From Azohydromonas caseinilytica (GTDB lineage: Bacteria; Pseudomonadota; Gammaproteobacteria; Burkholderiales; Burkholderiaceae_C): 64,000 nt of DNA. Both the position numbers and the translations under genes were made by a program. The notes beneath the pieces were generated by a model. That model ran no database searches and was not told where the DNA came from. It saw nothing but the letters and a program-made list of their open reading frames with translations. The stretch is from contig NZ_JABBFW010000004.1 of the NCBI RefSeq assembly GCF_012927045.1, forward strand, positions 1-64,000. The letters run 5' to 3'. Below are positions 36,453 to 46,099 of this stretch, in pieces (the first letter of the stretch is position 1; every line of letters begins with the position of its first letter).

Positions 36453-36689
36453 GTCGGGCTCCTGCGAGTCTTCAGGCGGCACGGCCCCGCGCCGCGCCCG
36501 CCGCGATGCCAGCGCTGGGGCATCTGGCATGCCGATGGCGGCCAGGAGCCCCGGGTTCGCGTTGCCTGCCCATCCGTTCCGGCACCGGGCCCCGGGATGG
36601 CGCAATGACGCCAGTTATGCTGCGCCGCACATATCGCGCCGCCGGGGCGGAACCAGAACAATGGCGTCAGGCTTGTTCCACGCGTTCCG

Positions 36690-37574
36690 ATGTCGATTCC
36701 CCGCAGTGCTCCATCCAGGCACACCGCTCCCCTGAAAGCCGCCTGCGGCGTGGCCCTGGCCGCCACTGCGGCAGTCGCTGCGGCGCAGGCGCAGACCGCC
36801 GCCGCACTCTCCGCCGCTTCCGCCGTGACTCCCTCCGAGGTCGTCACCGTCTACGCCGCGGGCAGCCTGCGCGCGGCGCTGACCGAGGCGGCCCGGGCCT
36901 TCGAAAGCCGGTCGGGCGCGCGCGTGGCGCTGAATTTCGGCGCTTCCGGGTTGCTCAAGGACAAGCTGCTCGGCGGCGAGCGCGCCGACCTGTTCGCCTC
37001 GGCCAACATGGAGCACCCGCAGGCGCTGGCCGCGGCGGGCCGGGCCCGGGCGGTGGAACCCTTCGCCCGCAACGCGCTGTGCCTGCTGGGCGCACCGGGG
37101 TTCAGCTTGCGCGGCCAGAGCGTGGCGCAACGGCTGCTCGATCCGGCGCTGCGCCTGGGCATCTCCACGCCGGGCGCCGATCCGGCCGGCGACTACGCCT
37201 TCCGCTTCTTCGAGCGCATCGAGGCCAGCGGCGCTGCCGCGCCGGGCTCGGCCGATGAGCTGAAGAAGCACGCGCTGCAGCTCACCGGCGGGCCCGGCTC
37301 GCCCACGCCGCCGGCCGGGCGCAGCGTCTACGGGATGCTGCTGGCCGAGGGGCGCGCCGACGTCTTCGTCACCTACTGCACCAACGCCACGCTGGCCGCG
37401 CGCGAGAACGCGGCGCTGCCGGTGCTCCCCGTGCCGGCGGAGCTGGACGTGGCCGCCACCTACGGCCTGGCGCTGCTGCCCGGGGCGTCGCCGGCGGCCG
37501 AGGCCTTCGCCGGCTTCCTGCGCGGCCCCGAGGGGCAGGCGCTGCTGCGCGGCCACGGCTTCAGCGCGCCATGA
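36690..37574 (+). CDS. modA: Molybdate-type ABC transporter substrate-binding protein
   Basis: The 294-residue periplasmic protein has an Ala-rich signal peptide region (residues about 14-34). The mature part VVTVYAAGSLRAALTEAARAFESRSGARVALNFGASGLLKDKLLGGERADLFASANMEHPQAL is characteristic of ModA-like oxyanion receptors. The later YGMLLAEGRADVFVTYCTNA fits too. ModA delivers molybdate to ModBC. Here no modB or modC follows; instead a ribbon-helix-helix gene overlaps its stop. Tungstate or another oxyanion is possible. The first 13 residues (MSIPRSAPSRHTA) make the signal unusually long; a later start cannot be excluded. Confidence 0.85.
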   Translation: MSIPRSAPSRHTAPLKAACGVALAATAAVAAAQAQTAAALSAASAVTPSEVVTVYAAGSLRAALTEAARAFESRSGARVALNFGASGLLKDKLLGGERADLFASANMEHPQALAAAGRARAVEPFARNALCLLGAPGFSLRGQSVAQRLLDPALRLGISTPGADPAGDYAFRFFERIEASGAAAPGSADELKKHALQLTGGPGSPTPPAGRSVYGMLLAEGRADVFVTYCTNATLAARENAALPVLPVPAELDVAATYGLALLPGASPAAEAFAGFLRGPEGQALLRGHGFSAP

Positions 37575-37771
37575 ACCGCCCCAAGCGACGCCCGGCCGAC
37601 GAGCCCGTGCGGCTGACGCTGCGGCTGCCCGCCGACACGGTGCGCCGGCTGCGCGAGGTGGCGCGCCAGCGTGGCCTGAGCGTCAACGGCCTGCTCGACG
37701 AGGCCGCGGCGCTGGCGCTGCTGGAGTACGAATTCCTGCGCCCTTCCGACGAGGCGGCGCCGCCGCGATAG
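37571..37771 (+). CDS. Small ribbon-helix-helix DNA-binding protein
   Basis: This 66-residue product overlaps modA as ATGA. After a basic, Pro-rich arm it has a strand-helix-helix pattern, VRLTLRLPADTVRRLREVARQRGLSVNGLLDEAAALALLEYEFL, fitting the Arc/CopG fold. It is probably a dimeric DNA-binding protein and could regulate the modA transcript. No toxin gene accompanies it. Function by context is an inference. Confidence 0.7.
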   Translation: MNRPKRRPADEPVRLTLRLPADTVRRLREVARQRGLSVNGLLDEAAALALLEYEFLRPSDEAAPPR

Positions 37772-37776
37772 CCGCC

Positions 37777-38181
37777 TCACACCTTCCCGTTCTCCTGCAG
37801 CCAGCGCCACTCGGCCTCGTCGTACAGGCGCGAGCGGGTGACGAAGTGCAGGCCCAGCGTGCTCTCCAGCGAGAACATGCCGCCGCGCCCGGGCTCGGCG
37901 TCGATGATGAGTTGCGTGTGCGACCAGTACTCGAACTGCGCGTCGCTGATGTAGAAGGGCACGCCGCCGATGTGACCCAGCAGCCGGTCGTGGTCGCCCA
38001 CCAGCAGCTCGCCCTCGGACCAGCACATCGGCGCGCTGCCGTCGCAGCAGCCGCCGGACTGGTAGAACATCAGCGGCCCATGCTGGGCGCGCACGCGCTC
38101 GATGAGCGCCAGCGCCAGCGGCGTGGCCACGACCTGCGGCACCTCCTTGGTCTTGACGGACGGCGGCATGGGTTCCGGCAT
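37777..38181 (-). CDS. DUF779 family protein
   Basis: This 134-residue protein carries the DUF779 core ALALIERVRAQHGPLMFYQSGGCCDGSAPMCWSEGELLVGDHDRLLGHIGGVPFYISDAQFEYWSHTQLIIDAEPGRGGMFSLES. The GGCCDGSAPMC cluster of three cysteines suggests metal or redox chemistry. The family is almost always encoded next to an NAD-dependent aldehyde dehydrogenase, as here (downstream, about 100 bases, same strand). Its role is unknown; a helper or maturation role for the dehydrogenase is an inference. The start at 38181 (MPEPMPPSVKTKEVP) is preferred. Confidence 0.88.
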   Translation of the reverse strand: MPEPMPPSVKTKEVPQVVATPLALALIERVRAQHGPLMFYQSGGCCDGSAPMCWSEGELLVGDHDRLLGHIGGVPFYISDAQFEYWSHTQLIIDAEPGRGGMFSLESTLGLHFVTRSRLYDEAEWRWLQENGKV

Positions 38182-38283
38182 CGGTTCTCCCCGTGGAATG
38201 CAGGAATGAAAAAAGGCGGCGGACCAGGCCGCCGCCCCAAGCGTTGACATTCACTGGCGGGCCCGTCGCCGGGCCCGCGGCGA

Positions 38284-39804
<1,521 letters not shown>

Positions 39805-39886
39805 GCGTGTCTCCTGTGGGACGTTTGGAAAGACCCCCCGCTGCCTGCGCAGCCGCCGGGGTGTGTCGGGTTGCGGGGTTCTTCAT

Positions 39887-39902
39887 TGCCAGGACCGTGC
39901 CA
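39887..39902 (-). promoter_or_regulatory. Candidate sigma-54 promoter for the aldehyde dehydrogenase operon
   Basis: On the minus strand the sequence reads TGGCACGGTCCTGGCA. This gives the invariant GG and GC pairs with exactly ten bases between them and one mismatch to the TGGCACG-N4-TTGCA consensus. It lies about 83 bases upstream of the aldehyde dehydrogenase start, inside a 317-base gene-free stretch (39805-40121). Upstream activator sites would be expected further out, where a palindrome is found. Confidence 0.55.
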
Positions 39903-40067
39903 GGCCCCGAAAAAGGTCCTGGTCCTGCGCATTTCAGCTTCGCGGGTGTCCCGGGCTCAGGGTCATCACCGAGGCCGCGGCAGGCCCGTGACGCCGCCAT
40001 GACGTCAGCACTGCTCCACGCCGGCCGCGCTGTCCCAGGCCGTCACAAGGCCTGACGTCAACAGGGA

Positions 40068-40090
40068 TTTGCACGCATTTGCATATGCAA
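40068..40090. promoter_or_regulatory. Palindrome TTGCATATGCAA upstream of the aldehyde dehydrogenase
   Basis: The perfect 12-base palindrome at 40079-40090 lies about 180 bases upstream of the candidate sigma-54 promoter. It is preceded by a direct ATTTGCA copy starting at 40068. Distance and symmetry suit an activator-binding site, but the stretch is also just downstream of dinB. No other feature was seen in 39805-40121 except G/C-rich hairpins near 39834-39862. Confidence 0.35.
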
Positions 40091-40121
40091 CAACCACGCT
40101 CCGTGGCAGTGCGGATGGCGC

Positions 40122-41378
40122 TCAGGCCGGCGTGTCGAACAGCGGCAGCTCCGGCTGCGTGGGCAACGGGTTGCCGGGCGCGGCGGTTGCGGCCTTGCCG
40201 CGTGCCGGGCGGCGCGTGGCGGTGGACGCGGGCGCGTCGGCCCGCGACAGCGAGCCCGCGCGGATGCCCAGCAGCCGCAGCCGCCTGGTGAAGTCCACGC
40301 GCTTGAGGCACAGGCCCGCGGCGCGGCGGATCTGCACCGCGTCGGCCGTGGGCTGGTCCACGGTCAGGTCGCGCGTGACCGTGCGGAAATCCTCGAAGCG
40401 CAGCTTGATGCCGATGGTGCGGCTCAGGTAGCCCTTGCGCTGCAGGTCGTCGGCCACCTGCTGCGCCAGCCGCGTGAAGATGGCCGAGAGCTGCGCGCGG
40501 TCGCGCACGGCGTGCAGGTCGCGCTCGAAGGTGGTCTCGCGGCTGATGGACACGGGCTCGCTGTGCGTGACCACCGGGCGCTCGTCGATGCCGTGCGAGG
40601 CCTCGTACAGCCACTGCCCGTAGCTGCGGCCGAAGCGCTCGATCAGCCAGGCGGGCTCGCGCTGCGCCAGCTCGCCGATGCTGCGGATGCCCAGGGCCTC
40701 CAGCTTGGCGCCGGCCTTGGGGCCGATGCCGTTGATGCGCCGCACCGGCAGCGGCCAGATGCGCGCGGGCAGGTCGTCCAGGGTCAGCAGCGTCAGCCCG
40801 TCGGGCTTGTCCAGGTCGGAGGCGATCTTGGACAGCAGCTTGTTGGGCGTGACGCCGATGGAGCAGGTCAGCCCGGTGGCGGCGCGCACGTTGTTGCGGA
40901 TCTCCTGCGCCACGGCGCGCAAGCCGCCCAGCGGGTCATGGCCCACGGGGTCTTGCACGCCGGGCAGGTCGCTCAGGTCGATGTAGATCTCGTCGATGCC
41001 GCGGTCCTCGATCACCGGCGCCACCTCCGCCACCGCGGCCTTGAACTGGCGCGACATGCGGCGGTAGGCGTCGAAGTCGGCGGGCAACAGCACCGCGTCG
41101 GGCGCGAGCTGCGCGGCCTTCATCAGGCCCATGCCCGAGTGCACGCCGTAGGCGCGCGCGGGGTAGGTGGCGGTGGTGACGACGCCGCGGCCGGCGTAGT
41201 CGCGCAGCCGCGCGAAGCGGCGGCTGCCGTCGGGCAGCTCCTCGGGCTGGTGCGCGCGCCGCCCGCCGATCACCACCGGCCGGCCGCGCAGCTCCGGATA
41301 GCGCAGCAGCTCCACGGACGCATAGAAGGCGTCCATGTCGAGGTGCGCGATCCAACGCGCTCGGCCCGGGCTGTGCAT
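40122..41378 (-). CDS. dinB: DNA polymerase IV (Y-family)
   Basis: DinB is an error-prone translesion polymerase. The product has 418 residues from the ATG at 41378 (MHSPGRARWIAHLDMDAFYASVELLRYPELRG). Catalytic acidic residues are in DMDAF and in RGIDEIYIDLSD. The Y-family loops SIGVTPNKLLSKIASDLDKPDG and RINGIGPKAGAKLEALGI are intact, and the little-finger domain follows. The C-terminus ends QPELPLFDTPA, matching the QxxLPLF clamp-binding motif. No LexA box was identified upstream. Confidence 0.93.
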   Translation of the reverse strand: MHSPGRARWIAHLDMDAFYASVELLRYPELRGRPVVIGGRRAHQPEELPDGSRRFARLRDYAGRGVVTTATYPARAYGVHSGMGLMKAAQLAPDAVLLPADFDAYRRMSRQFKAAVAEVAPVIEDRGIDEIYIDLSDLPGVQDPVGHDPLGGLRAVAQEIRNNVRAATGLTCSIGVTPNKLLSKIASDLDKPDGLTLLTLDDLPARIWPLPVRRINGIGPKAGAKLEALGIRSIGELAQREPAWLIERFGRSYGQWLYEASHGIDERPVVTHSEPVSISRETTFERDLHAVRDRAQLSAIFTRLAQQVADDLQRKGYLSRTIGIKLRFEDFRTVTRDLTVDQPTADAVQIRRAAGLCLKRVDFTRRLRLLGIRAGSLSRADAPASTATRRPARGKAATAAPGNPLPTQPELPLFDTPA

Positions 41379-41466
41379 GTGTACAGGATAGCGGGCGGGC
41401 CAACATGCGGGCACGAGGCGCCGCAGGCCGCCAGCGACGATGTCGTCATCACGGCGCGCGTGCCGT

Positions 41467-42213
41467 TCACCTTCCCACCGCACTCGCCCCTGCATCCACC
41501 ACGCCCGGTATCGGCTTGGCCCCCGGAAACGCTGCCGCCAGCGCATCCACACCCTGCTGCGGGCGCGCCAGCTTGACCAGCTCCTGGCGCTCGCGGCGTT
41601 TCTCGGCGGTGTCGATCTCCAGCTTCTGGTCGCGCCGCGCCAGCAGCTCGGGGCGCAGCTCGCCGTCGCGGTTGAAGCTCCAGGCCAGGTGCGCGGGGCC
41701 CAGCGGCAGCGCGTCCCCGTTCATCCAGACATGCCAGGTCTTGCCGTAGCTGTTCATCTTCCTGCGCATCAGCGCCACCTCGGCCACCGCCGGCAGCCCG
41801 GGCCCGACGAGCTGGCCGGAGAGGATCTCGGCGTTGTGCGGATGCCAGTAGCGCCGCTCCTCGGCCGGCAGCGTGCTGAACAGCTGTTCGGAAACGATGT
41901 ACTCGATGCCGTTGAGCCGCGCCTCGGTGCCATGGCCGTCGAAGAGCACGCACTGCGCGAAGTCCTCGTTGACCTGGCGACAGAAGTGGTGCGCCTCCAT
42001 CTGGTGCTGCGGGTCGTCCTTGAGCGGGTGGAAGCCCACGAGGTGGATGTCCATGGGCGCCAGCGGCGAGTCGTGCTGCAGCAGCTTGGCGCCGACCTCC
42101 AGCAGCCGCGTGGTGCCGGTCTTGGGCGCGCCGGGCGTGACCATCTCGGGCTGCGCGATGGCCGCGGCCACCGCCGCGAGCACCACCAGGAGGAAGAAGC
42201 GGGGCGAGCTCAT
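41467..42213 (-). CDS. OBAP (DUF1264) family secreted protein
   Basis: The 248-residue product has an N-terminal signal sequence (MSSPRFFLLVVLAAVAAAIAQP). The core, GAKLLQHDSPLAPMDIHLVGFHPLKDDPQHQMEAHHFCRQVNEDFAQCVLFDGHGTEARLNGIEYIVSEQLFSTLPAEERRYWHPHNAEILSGQL, is the oil-body-associated-protein (DUF1264) pattern first described in plants and fungi. Bacterial members are scattered and uncharacterised. The His-rich HQMEAHHFC and YWHPHN motifs suggest metal or ligand binding. It is encoded 88 bases upstream of dinB on the same strand and is divergent from a small unknown gene. Confidence 0.82.
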   Translation of the reverse strand: MSSPRFFLLVVLAAVAAAIAQPEMVTPGAPKTGTTRLLEVGAKLLQHDSPLAPMDIHLVGFHPLKDDPQHQMEAHHFCRQVNEDFAQCVLFDGHGTEARLNGIEYIVSEQLFSTLPAEERRYWHPHNAEILSGQLVGPGLPAVAEVALMRRKMNSYGKTWHVWMNGDALPLGPAHLAWSFNRDGELRPELLARRDQKLEIDTAEKRRERQELVKLARPQQGVDALAAAFPGAKPIPGVVDAGASAVGR

Positions 42214-42460
42214 GGACGTTCTCCTGCCGCCAGCCGGCATGTCGCCGCCGCAAAGCAACCGGGGTGCCTGCCGCCGCGAGCGCGGCACATGCAGGCCCCG
42301 GAGCCGCGGCGGGGCCCGGGCGCGCGGAGCGCATCGGCGTCCAGGGCTACCATCGCGGGTTTTCGGCGGCGCGACGAGCCGGCTGGCGCACGCCAGCGGC
42401 CCCGGACCGCCTCCATCCTCCCCAGCATTCGACCAACGTCCCGCGAGAAGGACCCGCAGC

Positions 42461-42727
42461 ATGACCACCCCCGGCCTGATACGCCTCGCCCCGGGCCAGC
42501 GCCAACTGATCTTCAACACCGACGGCACCAATCCCCGCTGGTACCGCATCTTCAACCGCGGGCAGTCGGCCATGGGCGTGATCTATTCCAACAGCGTGGG
42601 CAACGCCGCTTCGCTGTCGCAGACCGTCGAGCCCGGCCGTTCCATGGACTTCCTGGCCTACCGGCTGGAGGTGCGCCACCTCATCGGCACCACGCCGCTG
42701 GACGGGCTGTACGAGGCGCTGCCCTAG
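42461..42727 (+). CDS. Small conserved-looking protein of unknown function
   Basis: The 88-residue product begins MTTPGLIRLAPGQRQLIFNTDGTNPRWYRIFNRGQSAMGVIYSNS and has no signal peptide or membrane segment. The start follows a purine-rich GAGAAGGACC. Predicted strands alternate through GQRQLIFN, WYRIFN, MGVIYS and MDFLAYRLEVRH, suggesting a small all-beta fold. I do not recognise the family. It is divergent from the OBAP gene (247 bases between starts) and upstream of the tandem stress protein on the same strand. Confidence 0.6.
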   Translation: MTTPGLIRLAPGQRQLIFNTDGTNPRWYRIFNRGQSAMGVIYSNSVGNAASLSQTVEPGRSMDFLAYRLEVRHLIGTTPLDGLYEALP

Positions 42728-42858
42728 CGCCGGGCCTGCGGTGCCGCTCCCGCTCCAGGGGCCACGTCCCTGCCCGCGGGGGCGCCTTGGGAGGCGGGCT
42801 AGCATGGGACGCCGCCGTGGGCGGCGCAGTGCCAATGCTTCACTCCAGGAGTCCCGTC

Positions 42859-43731
42859 ATGAGCGACCTGCGCAGGATCGTGGTGCACCTCAGCGACAGC
42901 CCCCGCGCGCGCGCAGTGGCGTTGTGGGCCTCGTCGCTGGCCGACGAGCATGGCGCCGAGCTGCACGCCGTGCATGCGGTGGAGGCCACGCCCACGGCGG
43001 CCTACCTCACGCCCGAGGCCACCACCATCGCCACGCAGCTGAGCCTGGACAGCGACCGCACCCGCATCGAGCAGGCGCGCACGCTGGCCGAGGAACTGGG
43101 CCGGCAGCGCGGGCAGGCGCTGCCCTTTGAGAGCGTGCTGGGCGATCCGCTGCCCACGCTGCTGCGCCACGCGCGCAGCGCCGACCTGCTGGTGCTGGGC
43201 CAGCACGACCCCGAGACGCCCGACGGCACCGCCGCCGGCCTGGCCGGCCGCGTGCTGATGGGCGCAGGCTGCCCGCTGCTGTTCGTGCCTTACGCCGATG
43301 CCGATGGCGGCCCGCGCCCGGTGCGCAACGTGCTGGCGGCCTGGAACGACAGCCGCGAAAGCGCCCGCGCGCTGCGCGACGCGTTGCCGCTGCTGCGGCG
43401 CGCGCAGAACGTGGAGCTGGTGCGCTTCGTGCGCGGCGACGACGAGGTGCTGCCGCTGGAGCCGCTGCTGCAATACCTGGCGGCCCACGGCGTGCGCGCC
43501 TCCGGCAGCGTGCAGCGCAGCCGCGAGCCCTCGGTGGGCGAGCGGCTGCTGTCACCCTGGACGCCCGACGCCCCGGTGGCCGAGGCGCTGCTGTCGCGCG
43601 CCGCGGACCTGGACGCCGACCTCATCGTCATCGGCGGCTACGGCCACACCCGCGCCTGGGAGCTGGCCCTGGGCGGCGTCACGCGCACGCTGCTGCAGTC
43701 GATGACGGTGCCGGTGCTGATGTCGCACTGA
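42859..43731 (+). CDS. Tandem universal stress protein (two Usp domains)
   Basis: The 290-residue protein has two Usp domains. The first opens LRRIVVHLSDSPRARAVALWASSLADEHGAELHAVHAVE and the second VRNVLAAWNDSRESARALRDALPLL. The second ends IVIGGYGHTRAWELALGGVTRTLLQSMTVPVLMSH, a near-canonical ATP-binding loop; the first (LVLGQHDPETPDGTAAG...) is degenerate. Such proteins are induced by stress and starvation. It is convergent with the HPF-like gene. Confidence 0.88.
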   Translation: MSDLRRIVVHLSDSPRARAVALWASSLADEHGAELHAVHAVEATPTAAYLTPEATTIATQLSLDSDRTRIEQARTLAEELGRQRGQALPFESVLGDPLPTLLRHARSADLLVLGQHDPETPDGTAAGLAGRVLMGAGCPLLFVPYADADGGPRPVRNVLAAWNDSRESARALRDALPLLRRAQNVELVRFVRGDDEVLPLEPLLQYLAAHGVRASGSVQRSREPSVGERLLSPWTPDAPVAEALLSRAADLDADLIVIGGYGHTRAWELALGGVTRTLLQSMTVPVLMSH

Positions 43732-43794
43732 AGCCCGGCCCGCTCCTGGATTGTTGATCCCAGGTTTACACCGGCCTCAATTGAAGGGCCGGAG

Positions 43795-43854
43795 TGAGAA
43801 AACTGTCATCTGCGGGGTGACAGTCCGGCGCCCGGTGCTGAGCGCCGGGCGCCG
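43795..43854. repeat. Conserved 28-base motif plus strong hairpin, copy 2
   Basis: The motif, from TGAGAAAACTGT to TGACA, occupies 43795-43822. In this copy CTGTCA and TGACAG also form a 6-base inverted repeat spaced by nine. Perfect 10-base hairpin arms CGGCGCCCGG and CCGGGCGCCG follow at 43826-43854. The first copy is at 21268-21314. Both lie between convergent genes. The hairpin could terminate transcription of the stress-protein gene. Confidence 0.55.
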
Positions 43855-43872
43855 AGGGCGCTTGCTGGAGCC

Positions 43873-44244
43873 TCAAGCTTCCGGAAGCGCGTCCAGCCCG
43901 TCGCGGCGGATGGTCTCGCGCGCGTTCTTGGTCTTGTCCAGGGCCTTGCCCAGCGAGCTGTCGAGCACGCGCAGCAGCTTGTCGATGCAGCCGTCGATGG
44001 CCGCGCGCATGTCGCCGGCCTGGTGGCTGGCCGTGAGCTGGCCGTGGCCGGCGGCGCGGGCTTCCATCAGGCAGCGCTTGTCATCGTCGCCGAGCTTGGC
44101 GGCATTGCTGTCGCTCAGGTGCACTTCCACGCGGGTGATCTGGTCCAGGTAGCGGTCCAGTGACGAGTTCAGCAGCAGCTCGATCTCGCGCTCCATGTCT
44201 TCGCGGCCGGGGACGTGGTCGTCGGTGTTGACTTGGACTTGCAT
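43873..44244 (-). CDS. HPF/RaiA-family ribosome-associated protein
   Basis: The 123-residue product starts MQVQVNTDDHVPGREDMEREIELLLNSSLDRYLDQITRVEVHLSDSNAAKLGDDDKRCLMEARAAGHGQLTASHQAGDMRAAIDGCIDKLLRVLDSSLGK. This is the beta-alpha-beta-beta-beta-alpha layout of the HPF/YfiA fold. Members bind idle 30S subunits and cause hibernation or dimerisation. This divergent group is less basic than classical HPF, so ribosome binding is inferred. The start at 44244 follows an AGGAGAA ribosome-binding sequence. Confidence 0.82.
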   Translation of the reverse strand: MQVQVNTDDHVPGREDMEREIELLLNSSLDRYLDQITRVEVHLSDSNAAKLGDDDKRCLMEARAAGHGQLTASHQAGDMRAAIDGCIDKLLRVLDSSLGKALDKTKNARETIRRDGLDALPEA

Positions 44245-44347
44245 GGGTTCTCCTTGGGTTGGTTGCTTCAGGGCGGCTCGCGTGCGGGCCGCATGCCCGA
44301 GCCTATGGCAAGCGGCGTGCGCCTGGCCGCGGCGGCATGATGCGGCC

Positions 44348-46099
44348 ATGCGCCTGTTCGCCCAGCTCTACGCCGAGCTCGACGCCCGCACCGCCACGCT
44401 GGAAAAGGTGGCGGCCCTGCGCCGCTACCTGGCCGCCGCGCCGCCGGCCGACGCGGCCTGGGCGCTGTACTTCCTGGCCGGCGGCAAGCCGCGCCAGAGC
44501 GTGCCCGGGGCGCTGCTGCGCGCCATGGCCTGCACCCTGGCCGGCATCCCGGACTGGCTGTTCGAGGAGAGCTACCAGGCCGTGGGCGACCTGGCCGAGA
44601 CCATCGCGCTGGTGCTGCCGCCGCCGGCCAGCCGCGCGGGCGAGGAGGTGGGCCTGGCCGAGTGGGTCGAGACCCGGCTGCTGCCGCTGCGCGGCCAGCC
44701 GCCGCAGGCCCAGGCCCGGTGCCTGGCGCAGTGGTGGGGCGAGCTGGACACGCCCGCGCGCTTCCTGCTGTGCAAGCTCATTGGCGGGTCGTTCCGTGTC
44801 GGCGTGAGCAAGCTGCTGGTGCAGCGCGCGCTGGCCGAGCACGCCGGCCTGGACCCCAAGCTCATGGCGCAGCGCATGATGGGCTTCACCGACGCGAAGC
44901 AGCCGCCCAGCGCGGTGCGCTTCCTGGCGCTGCTGGCTGCCGACGACGGCACGGCGGCGCCGGCTGACAGCGGCCAGCCGTACCCCTTCTTCCTGGCCCA
45001 TGCGCTGGAGGCACCGCCGCAGTCGCTGGGCACGCCGGCGGACTGGATCGTGGAGTGGAAGTACGACGGCATCCGCGCCCAGGTGGTGCGGCGCGCCGGG
45101 CAGTGCTGGATCTGGTCGCGCGGCGAGGAGCTCGTCACCGAGCGCTTCCCGGAGGTGGTGGCGCTGGCGCAGGCGCTGCCCGACGGCACGGTGGTGGACG
45201 GCGAGATCCTGGCCTGGCAGGACGGCCGCCCCGCGCCTTTCGCGCGGCTGCAGCAGCGCCTCAACCGCAAGACGCTGCCGCGCAAACTGCTGCAGGAGGC
45301 GCCGGTGACGCTGCTGGCCTACGACCTGCTCGAAGAGGGCGGCCACGACCTGCGCGGCGAGCCGCTGCTGCGCCGGCGCGAGCGGCTGGAGGCGCTGGGC
45401 GCGCGCACCGGGCTGCCGGTGTCGCCGCTGCTGGAGGGTGGCAGCTGGGAGGCGCTGGCGGCCGAGCGCGCCGCCAGCCGCGAGCGCGGCGTCGAGGGGC
45501 TGATGCTCAAGCAGCGCGCCGCGCCCTACGGCGCCGGCCGCACCAAGGCCGAGGGCCTGTGGTGGAAGTGGAAGATCGAGCCCATGACCGTGGACGGCGT
45601 GCTGGTCTACGCCCAGCGCGGCCATGGCCGGCGCGCCAGCGTCTACACCGACTACACCTTCGCGGTGTGGAGCCGCCCGCCGGCCGACGCCGCCGAGGCG
45701 CAGGCCGTGGTGGAGGCCATCGCCCGGGGCGCGCCGGCCGTGCCGGGCGCGCTGCAGCTCGTGCCCTTCACCAAGGCCTATTCGGGCCTCACCGACGCCG
45801 AGTTCGCCGCGGTGGACCGCGTCATCCGCGCCCACACCATCGAGAAATTCGGCCCGGTGCGCAGCGTGCGGCCGACGCTGGTGTTCGAGCTGGGCTTCGA
45901 GGACATCGCGCGCAGCCCGCGCCACAAGAGCGGCATCGCGCTGCGCTTCCCGCGCATGCTGCGGCTGCGCCCGGACAAGCCGCTGCACGAGGCCGACACG
46001 CTGGCCACGCTGCAGGCGCTGCTGCACATGCATGGCAGCGCCGCCACGGACGAGGCCGGCGCGCCGGGCGGGAACGACGATGAGGAGGGCATGGCATGA
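44348..46099 (+). CDS. ATP-dependent DNA ligase (LigB/LigC-like repair type)
   Basis: This 583-residue ligase has an N-terminal alpha-helical DNA-binding domain. The adenylation domain carries the active lysine at residue 238 in WKYDGIRAQ. It continues with motif III-like LAYDLLE, EGLMLKQRAAPYGAGR and WWKWKIEPMTVDGV. The OB-fold domain ends HKSGIALRFPRMLRLRPDKPLHEADTLATLQALL. Bacterial ATP-dependent ligases of this type are thought to serve DNA repair beside the essential NAD-dependent enzyme. They usually sit next to the MBL exonuclease, which is here at 19492. The downstream patatin gene overlaps the stop by four bases. Confidence 0.92.
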   Translation: MRLFAQLYAELDARTATLEKVAALRRYLAAAPPADAAWALYFLAGGKPRQSVPGALLRAMACTLAGIPDWLFEESYQAVGDLAETIALVLPPPASRAGEEVGLAEWVETRLLPLRGQPPQAQARCLAQWWGELDTPARFLLCKLIGGSFRVGVSKLLVQRALAEHAGLDPKLMAQRMMGFTDAKQPPSAVRFLALLAADDGTAAPADSGQPYPFFLAHALEAPPQSLGTPADWIVEWKYDGIRAQVVRRAGQCWIWSRGEELVTERFPEVVALAQALPDGTVVDGEILAWQDGRPAPFARLQQRLNRKTLPRKLLQEAPVTLLAYDLLEEGGHDLRGEPLLRRRERLEALGARTGLPVSPLLEGGSWEALAAERAASRERGVEGLMLKQRAAPYGAGRTKAEGLWWKWKIEPMTVDGVLVYAQRGHGRRASVYTDYTFAVWSRPPADAAEAQAVVEAIARGAPAVPGALQLVPFTKAYSGLTDAEFAAVDRVIRAHTIEKFGPVRSVRPTLVFELGFEDIARSPRHKSGIALRFPRMLRLRPDKPLHEADTLATLQALLHMHGSAATDEAGAPGGNDDEEGMA

